From Lottia gigantea (Eukaryota; Mollusca; Gastropoda; Lottiidae), in NCBI RefSeq assembly GCF_000327385.1, contig NW_008706746.1, positions 3,421,107-3,485,106 of the forward strand: DNA of 64,000 bases, read 5' to 3'. A program made the translations under genes and the position numbers. Each line of letters starts with the position of its first letter. The first letter of the stretch is position 1. The notes beneath the pieces are model-generated. The model saw only the letters and a list, made by a program, of their open reading frames with translations, made no database searches and was not told where the DNA came from. Positions 21,989-32,523 of the stretch are shown here, piece by piece.

Positions 21989-24900
21989 CGTTTCGTCCAC
22001 ACCTTCCCGAGCTTAGACTGCAGTAGTTGTAGTAACGTTTCGAATTTCATAGACCTTCTATATAGGTGACGATGTGCATAAATATAAATTGGAACATTTT
22101 TGCAAAACCGGAAGTGCCACAGTTCAACATGTGCAAAAAGTCGAAAATCGGCTCTAGAAGGCGCATTTTTACATCGATTTTCTTCGGGTTTTCATTTTTA
22201 CAATCTACCTGTAATTTCTGACCTGATAGCACTTGAAAAATTACGAAATTCGAAAATTCGTCGCTCACTTTTTTCGATCAAATTTTTCGATTTTTTTGCA
22301 ACTTTTTTGCTTTTGCATCGATTGATCTGAAATTTTAAATGCAAAGAGACTTCACTAATGTTAATAATATGATACAGTCAAATTTTGTACGTCATTTCCG
22401 ATTTTCAACAGGAAAGCGACTGAACTTCAAATCTACTTCCGGTTGAATAACTTCCGGTGTAATTTATGTAGGTCAACAAAATTTGGCTGATCTTTGGCAA
22501 ATAAAATTTTATGGCCGATTTTAAAATAAAATCCAGNNNNNNNNNNNNNNNNNNNNNNNNNNNNNNNNNNNNNNNNNNNNNNNNNNNNNNNNNNNNNNNN
22601 NNNNNNNNNNNNNNNNNNNNNNNNNNNNNNNNNNNNNNNNNNNNNNNNNNNNNNNNNNNNNNNNNNNNNNNNNNNNNNNNNNNNNNNNNNNNNNNNNNNN
22701 NNNNNNNNNNNNNNNNNNNNNNNNNNNNNNNNNNNNNNNNNNNNNNNNNNNNNNNNNNNNNNNNNNNNNNNNNNNNNNNNNNNNNNNNNNNNNNNNNNNN
22801 NNNNNNNNNNNNNNNNNNNNNNNNNNNNNNNNNNNNNNNNNNNNNNNNNNNNNNNNNNNNNNNNNNNNNNNNNNNNNNNNNNNNNNNNNNNNNNTGGAAT
22901 ATAACGTAACATTTTGAATATTAATTAACCTATTCAAAAAAATTGAGGTGGGCGTGGCACTTCCGGGTTAAATTTCTCATTATTGACATTTTTGGCCAGG
23001 GGCATAACTCGCAAAGTATACATTTATTCAAAATGGAACTTTGCACACTATTACCTCAAATTTTGAGCCATTTTGTCTTAGAATTTCAATTGTTTTTGCT
23101 TCATAGTTCAAAAAAAGGAACAGGTTTTGGAAATTCAAAATTTTCAATTTTTGACCTTAACCTTTGTTGACCTTGACCTTTGTAGGATCAAACGTCATTG
23201 GCATTGGCTATTTATTTATACTTTTATATTTGCTGTCCTATGTCAACTTCCGGTTTTATAGTTGTTAGCAATTTGAAATTTTAATGGCGTATATCTCTTG
23301 ATCTTGACCGTTTTAGACCTTCTCCTTTACAGGATCAAAAGTCATTGACCTTGGCTATCTGCTGATACTTTCATTTGTGAGGTCTGACGTCTACTTCCGG
23401 TATTAGAATCTTCTAAAAAATAAAAAATTATCAACTTTAGACTTGTTCTTGCGCTTGACCTAATTATCGTCGATGGTTGATTTTTTCGGGGTCTTTAGCA
23501 AATTGCTACATTTGCAAAGTCCCACTCTGTGCCACGAGTGGCTCTAGTTTTATTATTGTTTTGGAGATTATGCCTTAGAGCTTATTTGAATGATCTATGA
23601 GAAGTTAGGATTGGTTTGATTAATATAAGAATGAATATTCATAATACCAAGCTTTGAGCCAATGACCGATGTCTTAACATTTAACATTTGGTGCTTACTC
23701 ACTAAGCCTATTATTTGAACAATAGTGTGAATAGACAAATATGGATTCATCTGGACAAAAAGCTCTGAATATTTGTCCAGTGTTGTCTCTTACCCGTACT
23801 ATCAAATGTACAGATTCTTTTATGTAAGCTATACAAACCTTACACTTGTCAATCTCTCAGGAATGTTTGTGTTGTTATTTTGATATCTGTCATGAATTAT
23901 TGGTTTATCCAGAAATTCAATACAATTTAAACTTAATGCACTTCCTATTGTTAAAAATCTCTGTAGCTTCACAAAAAAATACAATTTTTTAAAATTTAAA
24001 TGACAATTGCAGTTCCTTGATTCTCATTTTATTAGACACTGCAAGTAGAACCATTTGTCAATGTACCTCATCATTTCATTCAATTGTTTTATTCTTCAGT
24101 GCAACTTTCATTCGAAACAACGCCATATCACGGGAAATATGGAAATTTCAACGTTATACCTTGATTATTGAATATGAAATGAGACCAATATTACCCCCAC
24201 CTCTGATTATTTTTAATCATATGTATTTAGCTGTGAAATATCTACGTAGAAGGTGTAAAGGAAAAAGAGAGTACTTTGATAATGGTCTAAGTAAGTACTA
24301 ATATAGGTCATTCTCTGTCATTTAGTTTTCAGTATATGTCACAACTCTTGAGAGAAGGAAATGAACAGCCTTTTGTTTGGTTATTGAATTAGTAAGAAAG
24401 TTCAAAACTCAAAGGAATATGTAGAACAGAATCCTGGATGCCTATTATATTGAATCTAATAATAACTCTTTGATCGAAAAATATTTAGTGTGTTTTCCAT
24501 GATATTGTTAGTACTATATTTTTCTCAAATTAATGTATTGAACACTGACCTTTTTATACGCCCACATGAAATGGGGGGCGTATATTGCCGTCACCCATGT
24601 CCGTCCGTCGATCCGTCCACAATTGCTTGTAAACACTCTTCAAGACACAATTCTTGATGGATTTTAACAAAACTTGGTATGAGTGTTTGTAATCACTCAA
24701 GGATGAACCCTATTGAAAATCAGAAGAATCGAAAAATATTTAGTATGAGTTATTGCCCTTGTTCTTGAAAACGCATTCAATTTTTAGCTCGTAAACACTC
24801 TAGAAGGGACAATTCTTGGTGGATTTGGACGAAACTTGACATGAGGGTTAGTTATCAACCAAGGATAAACCTTATTGAAAATCAGAAAAATCGAAAAAAA

Positions 24901-27900
24901 TTTAGTATGAGTTATTGCCCTTGTTCTTGAAAATGCGTTCAATTTTTAGCTTGTAAACACTCTAGAAGGGACAATTCTTGACGGATTTTGACGAAACTTG
25001 GCATGAGTGTTTGCCACCACCCAAGGATAAACCCTATTGAAAATCAGAGAAATCGAAAAATAATTAGTATGAGTTATTGCCCTTGCTATTGAAAACTTGG
25101 TTTTATTATTCAGTCCCGCGCTGAAGATTGAATATTTGCCTTCTAAAGTTTTCACGAGCTAAAAATTGAACACTTTTTCAAGAACAAGGGCAATAACTCA
25201 TACTCAATATTATTCAGTATCGCCCTAAAGAGTTCAAAAGAAGTGTATGACTGAAGGTTGAATATTTCATACTGGTGATGGTTACTTTACTGCTAAATAT
25301 TTGTATTCAAAATCAAAGCTGCCAGTGGGCGTATATTACCCTTCCCGGCAAGCTATCTTTATGATTACTGTTATTAATAAATATTACTATATATCTTAGG
25401 TGTCATATATTGCATATTTTATTTTGGTAATAACCTTCTTTTTCAGAATTATTTTTATCACACGAAGACACAGAAAAACTGCATGATTTTGAAGAAGAAT
25501 GTGTAGAAGATTATTACAGAGAAAAAGAATTAAAATTTCAGGCTTCTTCAGAAGAAAGAATACGTCTGATTAGTGAAAGGTAAAGATATTTTTGGCATAT
25601 ATGTGTCACTAGTATAACTGGTTTTGTTTATATAGAGCATTTTGAATTATTACCTGATTTTGTAATCTGTTGTTTTTTGTTATTTAATTCTTCTAAGGGA
25701 TTGGCTATAACACCTGCAGATGGGACTTATATAAATGTTATTTTTTTATGAGTTCTTTTGGTAGTAAAATTCAAAGCAACACTTAATGAAATATTATATG
25801 AAAAGGGAAACACATGAATTAAATCTTGAATTATCCAGTCCTATTTTATTAAATCTACTTTGATTTAAAACAGTTGTACTTTCAATATATTTTCTGTATT
25901 AGACTATAAACAAATCATTAGAGAACTGCATCTTCTAACCTAGCTCAGGGTCTTGTGAACACACAATTAAAACATTTAGATACACATAAATCTTGTTTGT
26001 ATCCATCTGAAAAAATTTTTTTTCCTTTCATTCATATATTCATATAAAAGTCTTTCAGAAAAAAAGTTTTATTTAAAGGGAGAGATTTGCCATTTGTTTG
26101 ACCAACCAATCATACCTTAATCTCAGAAACGGGAAATGTTTTACCTTAGCTAATCAGTGATAGTGTTCACAGCTCACTGTCAATATTTGAACCTTTAGAT
26201 CCATGTGTGTCTAGAATTTTCTGCATTGGAAAGTTAAAATGACAACCCTGGCTATAAAAGTACCTAAATCAATGTAATTGACAAAGTTTTATCCTTTTAG
26301 CCATTTCCATTCCATACTTTTGGTATCTAGATATGTGAAGTTAAAATTAAAATTATCTAGTTCAAAGTCTAATAATTATTTGAATTTCTTCAGTATTGAT
26401 GATATGCAATTTCTGTAAGTAATCTTGGATCAGGGTTCTGTGTGCATCCCATTTGATCAATTTGAATTCCATTTCTCTGGGCTGCTTGTTGAATCACATC
26501 ACTGGAAAAAAGTAGAAGAGAATTTAGTTGATGTTCCCTCATTCATTTTCAGTAACCAAAACCCACAGTAGATTAATACAATTTTGGGTTGTGGTATAGT
26601 TTTTTGGTAGAATTTGCTTGTCCTGCCTTTGTGGATGTGATCTTTGTGATCTTTCATTTAAGTTCCATGCTGTGTGGTTGTATTATGATTTGTTAAAGAG
26701 TTGGTTTCCTACATCAAATTTAATTCAATTCAGGGACAACATTGGTCAAAAGTTTCTGGCATTAATAAATAACATAACATTGCTTAACATAGTGACATTA
26801 CTAAACATAGTGGTGATAGTATAAATTACTTGACACAAAAAAGGGAAATTTGCAGATTTTTGATGACACATGTTAGTTTTGCCTCACATGAAGTTAAAGT
26901 ACCAAAGATATAATATAATTACTTTTTGTGCATGTGAATTGAAAGATATGGAAGTATAAGGTGAACAATTGTAAAATATTATTTTTTGTATTTTTTCAGA
27001 TCTGAGAATATGGCCTTGAAAGTGGATGACATGAATCAAAAAGAAAATACCATCAAACTTTCTCTTCAAACTGTTGATTATCGCTTGACAAAATTGGAAG
27101 AAATTGCATTACAGACAACAGAAACTCTGAGTTTAATGCAACGTATGATGACACGTAGAAATTCTGTACATAGTTTAGGAGTTCCTGGTAATAGTTTCAG
27201 TCACAATTCTCTAGAAGATATTCCTACAACACTCTCACTATCTATTGATAGTAATAGGAATGCTAATGATGTCACAGACTCTTTAATGAGGAGTCAACCT
27301 TCGCCAATTTTAGTTCATTCAAAACGTCCAGTTCAACAAGATCAGCTACAGAAATTTACTAATTACAGTCGTGGTCGGCATCTAAGTGGGGAAACATATT
27401 CACAGATGCCATCAGAGGATAATAGTGATGATATATCATTTGTCTCAAATGATTCTCCAGGTATTACTTATTCTTCTTCTCCACATGAAGAGTCTAGCAA
27501 TAACAATAACTCTGGTAATCTTTTACAACGACGACAAGGACCAACAAAACTTTCTTTGACCATCAAATCTAAGTTACGCAAATCTGGTGAATCTTCTAGT
27601 CCAGGACCAATTGTCTCAGTTTCAGATCAGGATACTCCCAAATCTTCTAAATTAGAAACTCCCAAAAGTCTAGAAACACTGAGTAGTACACCTCTTGAAA
27701 CTCCTAAATCAGGCAGCACTATGGAGGGAATACCAAAAGTTATGTTTACTACAGCTAAAATCACAACAGAAACCAATACTGCTACCCTAATTACAGAAAA
27801 ACCAGATAATTTGTGTTTACCTGATGTTAAAGTGTCAAAAAATGGTGCACAAGCATCTCCAGAGGTGAATCCACTGACTCCATCTAGAAGTTATGGTATG

Positions 27901-28434
27901 AACATACCCACAAGTTATATATCTCCTGACCCCTCCCTTATTCCCCAGTCAGCAGTTAAAGATCTCACATCCATTCTGACCCCTCTCAATTCAGAATATA
28001 CCTCCATCACTGATGAAATAGACACTTCTTGTATCAAAGATAGAAGTCCCCAACGAAGTCCCACAACTGCAGGTGTCTTCTTTGGTGACAATTACCCTTC
28101 AGTGAAAAAATGTGAAACTCCTGCTTCAAAATATGAAAATGCACAATTGAAACAGGCGGAGGAAGTTGGAAAATTGAAAATGCATCGATTGATTCGACAA
28201 AGATTGCGTCAAATCTCACAAGATGAATCTGATAGTATAAGTGATATGGCCAAATTAGCTGTGTCAGAATTAACCAATGAACAAACTGATCTACATGATC
28301 ATGATGAAGATGAAGAGATTGAAGATGAAGTTAGTGAACCAGTTGTTGAAGAAGTTACAAGTTATTTTGAAGCCATTGAAATCAAGGTTCATTCAGCTAG
28401 TATGGAAGAACCTCAACCTCCAAGTCAATGTTAA
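17793..28434 (+). CDS. TRPM-family cation channel, 3' part (six exons)
   Basis: This is the C-terminal half of a TRPM1/3-like channel, a tetrameric plasma-membrane cation channel. Coding exons are 17793-18041, 20414-20591, 21698-21812, 24100-24290, 25447-25579 and 27000-28434, all with AG/GT borders and consistent phases (0,1,2,1,2). In order they encode S2-S4, S5 plus the pore ([15 protein letters not shown]), S6 ([15 protein letters not shown]), the TRP box (IWKFQRY, then [14 protein letters not shown]), the start of the C-terminal coil ([16 protein letters not shown]) and a long low-complexity tail. The tail retains [13 protein letters not shown], which matches a motif I recall from vertebrate TRPM1/3. 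There is no alpha-kinase domain as in TRPM6/7. S1 and the N-terminal homology regions are not seen upstream and may lie outside the window. The Arg in LLIARF is unusual. Family assignment is firm; subtype is inferred. Confidence 0.93.
18166..19122. mobile_element. hAT-type non-autonomous element, 957 bp
   Basis: The ends TAGTGTTAAAACGGTTA and, read inward, TAGTGTTGAAACGGTTA form a 17-bp inverted repeat with one mismatch. The flanks are TCACATAC (18158-18165) and TCATGTAC (19123-19130), an 8-bp duplication with two differences, as expected of hAT insertion. It has no transposase; a 70-residue frame at 18321 is not convincing. It lies in the TRPM intron between the S4 and S5 exons and is preceded by a short TCCCTGTCTCTG microsatellite. 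Confidence 0.7.
19240..19580. repeat. Degenerate duplicated segment
   Basis: Two related stretches follow the hAT-type element. Each has TTATAAACA(T/C)A, then a variable base run, AACTTCGTA or ATCTTCGTA, then TTTGATGCGTTC and GACTGAATGAAAGAT-like ends, spaced about 230 bp apart. The origin is unknown. Confidence 0.4.
19996..20303. mobile_element. TTAA-flanked MITE family 1, full copy, 308 bp
   Basis: TTAA at 19992-19995 and 20304-20307 flanks ends AGGGACAAGTGC and, read inward, AGGGACAGCTGC. Read on the minus strand, the right half matches the truncated copy at 26077 (TTTGACCAA, AATCATACCTTA, CAGAAAC, CACTGTCAA) and resembles the copy at 61046. It is non-coding and lies in the TRPM intron before the pore exon. 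Confidence 0.65.
20414..20591 (+). CDS. TRPM exon: S5 and pore helix/filter
   Basis: Exon of the TRPM gene. It encodes S5 ([18 protein letters not shown]), a re-entrant pore segment and the filter-region signature [17 protein letters not shown], which aligns with [15 protein letters not shown] of vertebrate TRPM3. Borders are TTTCAG at the 5' side and GTAAGT at the 3' side, ending in phase 1. Acidic residues after the filter (E, D, E) are those expected to line the outer pore. Confidence 0.93.
21698..21812 (+). CDS. TRPM exon: pore loop end and S6
   Basis: It encodes [19 protein letters not shown] and then S6. Two cysteines (CDEPDKC) sit where TRPM channels carry the outer-pore disulphide. 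The S6 end reads NLLIARF, where related channels that I recall have V, F or M in place of R. The exon ends in phase 2 at GTAAGT; the codon is completed in the next exon, giving FNATF. Confidence 0.92.
21912..23550 (-). mobile_element. Large CCGGAAGT-rich repeat, copy B (inverted, with gap)
   Basis: On the plus strand this copy starts GTGGGACTTTGCTTTTAGCA, AAGTCCC, a perfect hairpin, followed by a long T-tract. It ends GCAAAGTCCCACTCTGTGCC, ACGAGTGGCTCTAG, the reverse complement of the start of copy A. It contains the same CCGGAAGT, AGGTCA/TGACCT and GGGCGTGGCAC-type motifs. An N gap (22537-22894) sits inside it. It lies in the TRPM intron between the S6 and TRP-box exons. Confidence 0.7.
22537..22894. 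other. Assembly gap (358 N)
   Basis: A run of N inside the CCGGAAGT-rich repeat, presumably an assembly failure on repeated sequence. Open frames spanning it are artefacts. Confidence 0.95.
24100..24290 (+). CDS. TRPM exon: TRP box
   Basis: It encodes [19 protein letters not shown] and then a stretch containing [14 protein letters not shown]. This is the TRP helix and following proline-rich turn that couple to the S4-S5 linker and bind PIP2 in this family. Borders are TTCAG and GTAAGT; phase runs 2 to 1. Confidence 0.92.
24552..25362 (+). mobile_element. TATACGCCC-ended repeat, copy 2
   Basis: It has the same start (TTTTTATACGCCCACATGAA, GGGGGGCGTATATTGCCGTC) and end (GTGGGCGTATATTACCCTTC, AAGCTATCTTTAT) as copy 1, with the same internal array of about 150-bp units. 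It lies in the TRPM intron after the TRP-box exon, in the same orientation as the gene. Confidence 0.75.
26077..26225. mobile_element. TTAA-type MITE family 1, truncated copy
   Basis: After TTAA (26073-26076) the sequence AGGGAGAGATTTGCCATTTG parallels the family 1 copies at 19996 and 61046, including CTCAGAAACGGG and TTCACAGCTCAC. The far end is not recognisable and the copy appears truncated. It lies in the TRPM intron before the last exon. Confidence 0.5.
27000..28434 (+). CDS. TRPM terminal exon: coiled coil and disordered tail
   Basis: This long last exon begins with coiled-coil sequence ([20 protein letters not shown]) homologous to the TRPM assembly helix. It continues as Ser/Thr/Pro-rich sequence with several SP and TP sites and repeats of the type LETPKS, then the conserved [13 protein letters not shown], a basic segment ([13 protein letters not shown]), and ends after an acidic run with TAA at 28432-28434. 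The acidic run ([12 protein letters not shown]) is conspicuous. The antisense and shifted frames over this exon are shadows. Confidence 0.92.
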
Positions 28435-29850
28435 CCTATGTGACCAATCACTGTTGTTGAATAAACAAACATCTGTAATCAATAATGATGTAGTTTATTG
28501 TGTAAGATGTTTTACCAGAAATTTGATTTTGACACTGAATTTCAATTGCACAGATATTTTTTTTTCAATTTTTGGTTTGTTTTCGATTCTTGCAATTAAG
28601 AATTTTAATACATGAATGACTTTTTTTTTATTTTTAATTCTCTTTTTTTTTTAAGAGACAAAACAATTTTTGGGGAGAGGTGAAAGCCGTACATTTTTTC
28701 TTTGTTTTATTAATTAATATTTATAATTCAGTGGATAAATTTAATGTGCAATTTATTTTGTAAATAGTATTGTATATAAGTATTCACTTTGGTGATAGAA
28801 TGGTGTGCAAAATATGAGGGGATTGAGCAAAACAAACCTAAAAAAAAGAAGTCTACATATATTTTCCAGATTTCCAGATTGTTTTATCAATCATGTTCTG
28901 ATGCTACTCTGATAAAGGTAGTGAGATTGTAAAATTCAGAAATAATACTACTATGTTATCAAAAAAGGTGTACAAATGTGTAATAGAATAGGTTTGAAAA
29001 ATAAAATATGTTTGTGATGCTCCATCTCCTTCAGTAACTTTTCATTATTTAGAGAATGAAAGACTGTGTTCTTCTTTGCAAAATGGTTCATATTTATACT
29101 AATTAGTGCTGTACAGGTTTTATTGTTTCATTATGAGTATTTTATTGTAAATAATGTTTATATGATTATTTTGTTCATTTGAGATGAATATAACATGTGC
29201 TTTTTGCCATTGAACTGGTCAATGTTCAGAGGAGACAGTTAGAGAACATGTTATGGTTATATATTTATTGCCACTGACATAGGAACTACCATTTTAGATT
29301 CCATTTTAAAAGAAGCTTTTCCTATTCATGAAATGTAATGAAAATTGAATTTAAAAGACTTGTGGTCTTGATATGTGGCGAAAGTGTTGATCATTTGCAT
29401 ACTAGACATGATGTTCATATGAGAGACTGCATTTATTCTCCTTTGATGCACAAAAGAACCCATTTTGTCACATTAATAGGACATTTCGTACCCTTCATGG
29501 TCTAAAAACTAATGAACACTTGCTCCAGAATCAGAAAGTTTCAACAATAACTATGGGAATACTTCAGTGTATTGTATCATTCTAATCATTTTTGAATAAT
29601 ATGTCCTCTATATATATCATAGAAAAACATGTACTAGCATATATTTGATATATTGACATGTAATTAATAATACACTTTACATAAAACCAAACAATTGTGA
29701 AGGATAAATTGTTCCAAACTATAAAAATGAATTCATTTACTGGATTTTTTTTATACATTTTGTATGAATTGTTAAGAATAATTATAAATTGTTTTAATTT
29801 GTTTTATTATTGTATATATGTATAATTGTAAATATATTATTATTATTGTT
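28435..29850 (+). other. TRPM 3' UTR and downstream DNA
   Basis: The stretch after the TRPM stop codon is AT-rich. A plausible poly(A) signal AATAAA lies near 29000; further AATAAA motifs near 30480, 30616 and 30648 could serve longer transcripts. No further exon was recognised. Short frames overlapping the stop are shadows. Confidence 0.5.
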
Positions 29851-29852
29851 AA

Positions 29853-30174
29853 AGGCCAAACGAATCTTCAACTTTCAGCTTGAATACTGTCCCCGTTTCA
29901 AAATTTTTAATCTGGTGTTTAGTTTATATTACTGGCTATGAGATGACATCTTTTTGCAATTGATAAGTGTTACAGTATATACCTAACTTTACTGAAATTA
30001 TTTCATAGTCAACCTGAAAGTCTCGATTTCTAATACATGTCTATAATTAACAATTTTACCATTTATATATCTGACAGTCTTACTATTTATATTAAATTCT
30101 GTGTGAGATGAAGAAAGACTAGGTTTTATTGATTCAGAAATCATACTTATAGATAAGAAATTGTTTGGCCTCAC
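29853..30174. mobile_element. TTAA-flanked MITE family 2 (candidate)
   Basis: TTAA at 29849-29852 is followed by AGGCCAAACGAATCT, and TTAA at 30175-30178 is preceded by a sequence that reads inward as GTGAGGCCAAACAATT. The shared AGGCCAAAC core forms short inverted ends offset by three bases. It is non-coding. It could lie within a long TRPM 3' UTR. Confidence 0.45.
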
Positions 30175-30179
30175 TTAAA

Positions 30180-31325
30180 AAAAACCAAGATAAAACCAAA
30201 AATTACTTTTATCCTACTTTTTTTAATCTCTATTTTTAACCTTTTTTATTTTATCACATATCACTATGATTATACAGGTTATCAAAAATTTTTATAAAAC
30301 ATTTTGAAACCATTCCTCACCAAAGATTAATTGAAAAATGGAAATTTATTTTAGAAAAAGTTAACTTTGATCAGTTTTTCAAAATGTATAAAAAGCTTTG
30401 AAGTATTTAATACCAAGGTTGGTGGTTTCTTATATCTACCTTTATGGTAAAATGGAATATTTTATATTTGGGGAATAAATTGATTTTATGGGAAGGCTTA
30501 CTATTGTAGAGGCACAAACTTTATTTGTCTTGCACCATTTAGTTTTACACTTTTCATTATTAGAATGGGTATCATTGGTATTAATGGAAATTTATGCAGA
30601 TGTATTTTCATGAAATAAATCGTTTTATCACAAAATATTACTAGAAAATAAATTTAATTTTACCTACACATACTTTGTTTTTGTATACAGTAGTAGTTTT
30701 AGGAAGAATCATTGCCAGCTGTCAAATTCAAAGCATCTGGGTATTTTCAAAAGCCTTGATTGCTAGTTACTAAAGGTACTGCAGACTATCAAAGGTCCTT
30801 AAATCCAGCAAATATTGTACTTTTTTTCTACTTATTTCAAATATTTGCTGTGATCACATTGTAAAGGTGTGTACAGCCTTATTATTGTCCCATGTTGCTC
30901 ATGAAAGCAGACAGGAATAGATTTTGATATGATTTCCAGTTGCATTATGAGACATTATTTCAAAATTTGTTGCCAAAAATATCAAAAATAAAGAAGTAGA
31001 AGTTGCTATATATTAAGAGTAAAATATATGTACTGAATATCATTGCGGGGTATTGACACTGTAACAGTGTAGAACATAATGAAATAGCTAATTAGATCCT
31101 ACACCCACATGAAAAGAGATTAAAGAATACATAAAATATCTATATTTTACACGAATATTAACTAAGATTCTCGAGAATCCATATAAATATGTTTTATGGC
31201 CAGCTGCATTGTTTTAACGGACCCTAGTATTTTATCAATAATTTGAAGAACGATATAGATCACTAATCAGAATAGAATATATCGTCGAACAATATTCAAA
31301 ACTCAACACTGATTCATCTCATTTG
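30180..31325. other. Convergent intergenic region
   Basis: AT-rich DNA between the 3' ends of the TRPM gene (+) and the thioester gene (-). It includes possible distal TRPM poly(A) signals; nothing else was recognised. Confidence 0.5.
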
Positions 31326-31331
31326 TTTATT
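31326..31331 (-). terminator. Poly(A) signal of the thioester-protein gene
   Basis: TTTATT on the plus strand is AATAAA on the minus strand, about 125 bases past the stop codon at 31456-31458. It is the nearest canonical signal. Confidence 0.5.
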
Positions 31332-31455
31332 CAAACATGCTCAGAAATAATTTTATGTTTTAAATTACAAAATATTATTTGAAAGTGTTAAACATTGAAA
31401 AACTGCAGTTTATAATATACACACTAAATATAGGAAAGAAAAGATTTCTACAGAA

Positions 31456-32523
31456 CTACAATTTGGCCTTTTCTTTACTAACACTACGGGTTTCTTGGGT
31501 CACTTTCGATTTTTTAACCCCGGCTTTTGGGTTTTTGCAGTATCGACTTCTTTTGGCTGCAATTATAGCTTTCTTTACGGTTCTACTCAACACAATTACT
31601 GTGGATTTATCGTCCAATTTTAAAATCTTTTTCTTCTGTATATCAGCCATTTGATCGTTCTCCAATAATATCAACACTTTCGACTCTGGAGATAAAATAA
31701 GAAGCAATGATTAGGGTGAACAAAACAACTGAACTGCAGAGAAATACTTGTAAGCTCCCTACATGTTTGAAGGAAATGAATAGAGTCCTATTTCATACTA
31801 TTTCATACTTTACTGCTTCATACTTTTCTGCTTCATACTTTTCTGTACCTAACGGGCTAATGAAGACAGTGGATGATAAACACTGTGTAGCATTGTGAAT
31901 GTCGCCACATCTTCTGAGACTGAGCGAATGAGAAACAAAATTCACAGTAATAGCACGTCGATGTCTGTAATTGTTAGCCCAATAATACAGAGCTGAGACA
32001 ACACATATCATTATTATATTTGATATAAGCCAGATGATCTGAGACACACACTTATTGTTCAATACAAGACACCAAGTACAACAAAGTTCGGTATTACAAC
32101 TTACTCTTTCTGATATCTCGTAGATAACAATGACAACCAGCGTGTATCTTAAATCTCGTACTTAAATTGATGATAGTTTTCTTATTTGGCATAAAATCTC
32201 TCATTAACCTCAATTTATTACCTTTTAATACCATAGATGAATATGCTGAAATCAAAGTTTATTATCAGTTTATTTCCAATGGGTCAAGATGCTTTTCTTT
32301 CCTTAAAATGATGATGAGTTTGAGTTTTTGATTGGTGCTTCCAGTGACAATATCTACCTCTACAATAATATGACTTGGTAGACAATTTCCCAATTCTTAA
32401 GTTTGTTTTCTTTGGCAGCAAAACAAGCTGTTTTAAAGTCATTCTGTACTCACCTACAGCCGATTTGCATATTCTAGAGATCAATTCTTTCAGCGATAGA
32501 TCTTTACATACTGGACACTTTCC
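31456..32523 (-). CDS. NTR/C345C-like domain exons of the thioester gene
   Basis: The last three exons (32454-32523, 32105-32245, 31456-31685; residues about 1572-1717) encode GKCPVCKDLSLKELISRICK, then a segment with AGCHCYLRD, then LDDKSTVIVLSRTVKKAI and RSRYCKN. The six cysteines fall in the CxxC...C...CxC...C order of netrin/C345C/SFRP modules. In C3, C4 and C5 a domain of this kind sits at the C-terminus; in A2M and CD109 it is absent. Phases 0-1-1 join it to the preceding linker exon without a stop, so a separate gene is unlikely. The basic tail (KAGVKKSKV, KEKAK) could bind glycosaminoglycans, which is an inference. Confidence 0.85.

Noticed and set aside
22433-22937. Open frames across the gap at 22537-22894
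   Set aside because: Mostly N, lying inside an interspersed repeat.
21912-23550. Helitron identity for the CCGGAAGT-rich repeat
   Set aside because: A terminal hairpin is present, but no CTRRT end follows it and no Rep/helicase remnant was seen.
27000-28434. TRPM6/7-type alpha-kinase domain
   Set aside because: The tail is low-complexity and ends about 480 residues after the coil without kinase motifs.
28277-28615. 112-residue open frame at the TRPM stop codon
   Set aside because: A shifted-frame shadow of the TRPM last exon running into the 3' UTR.
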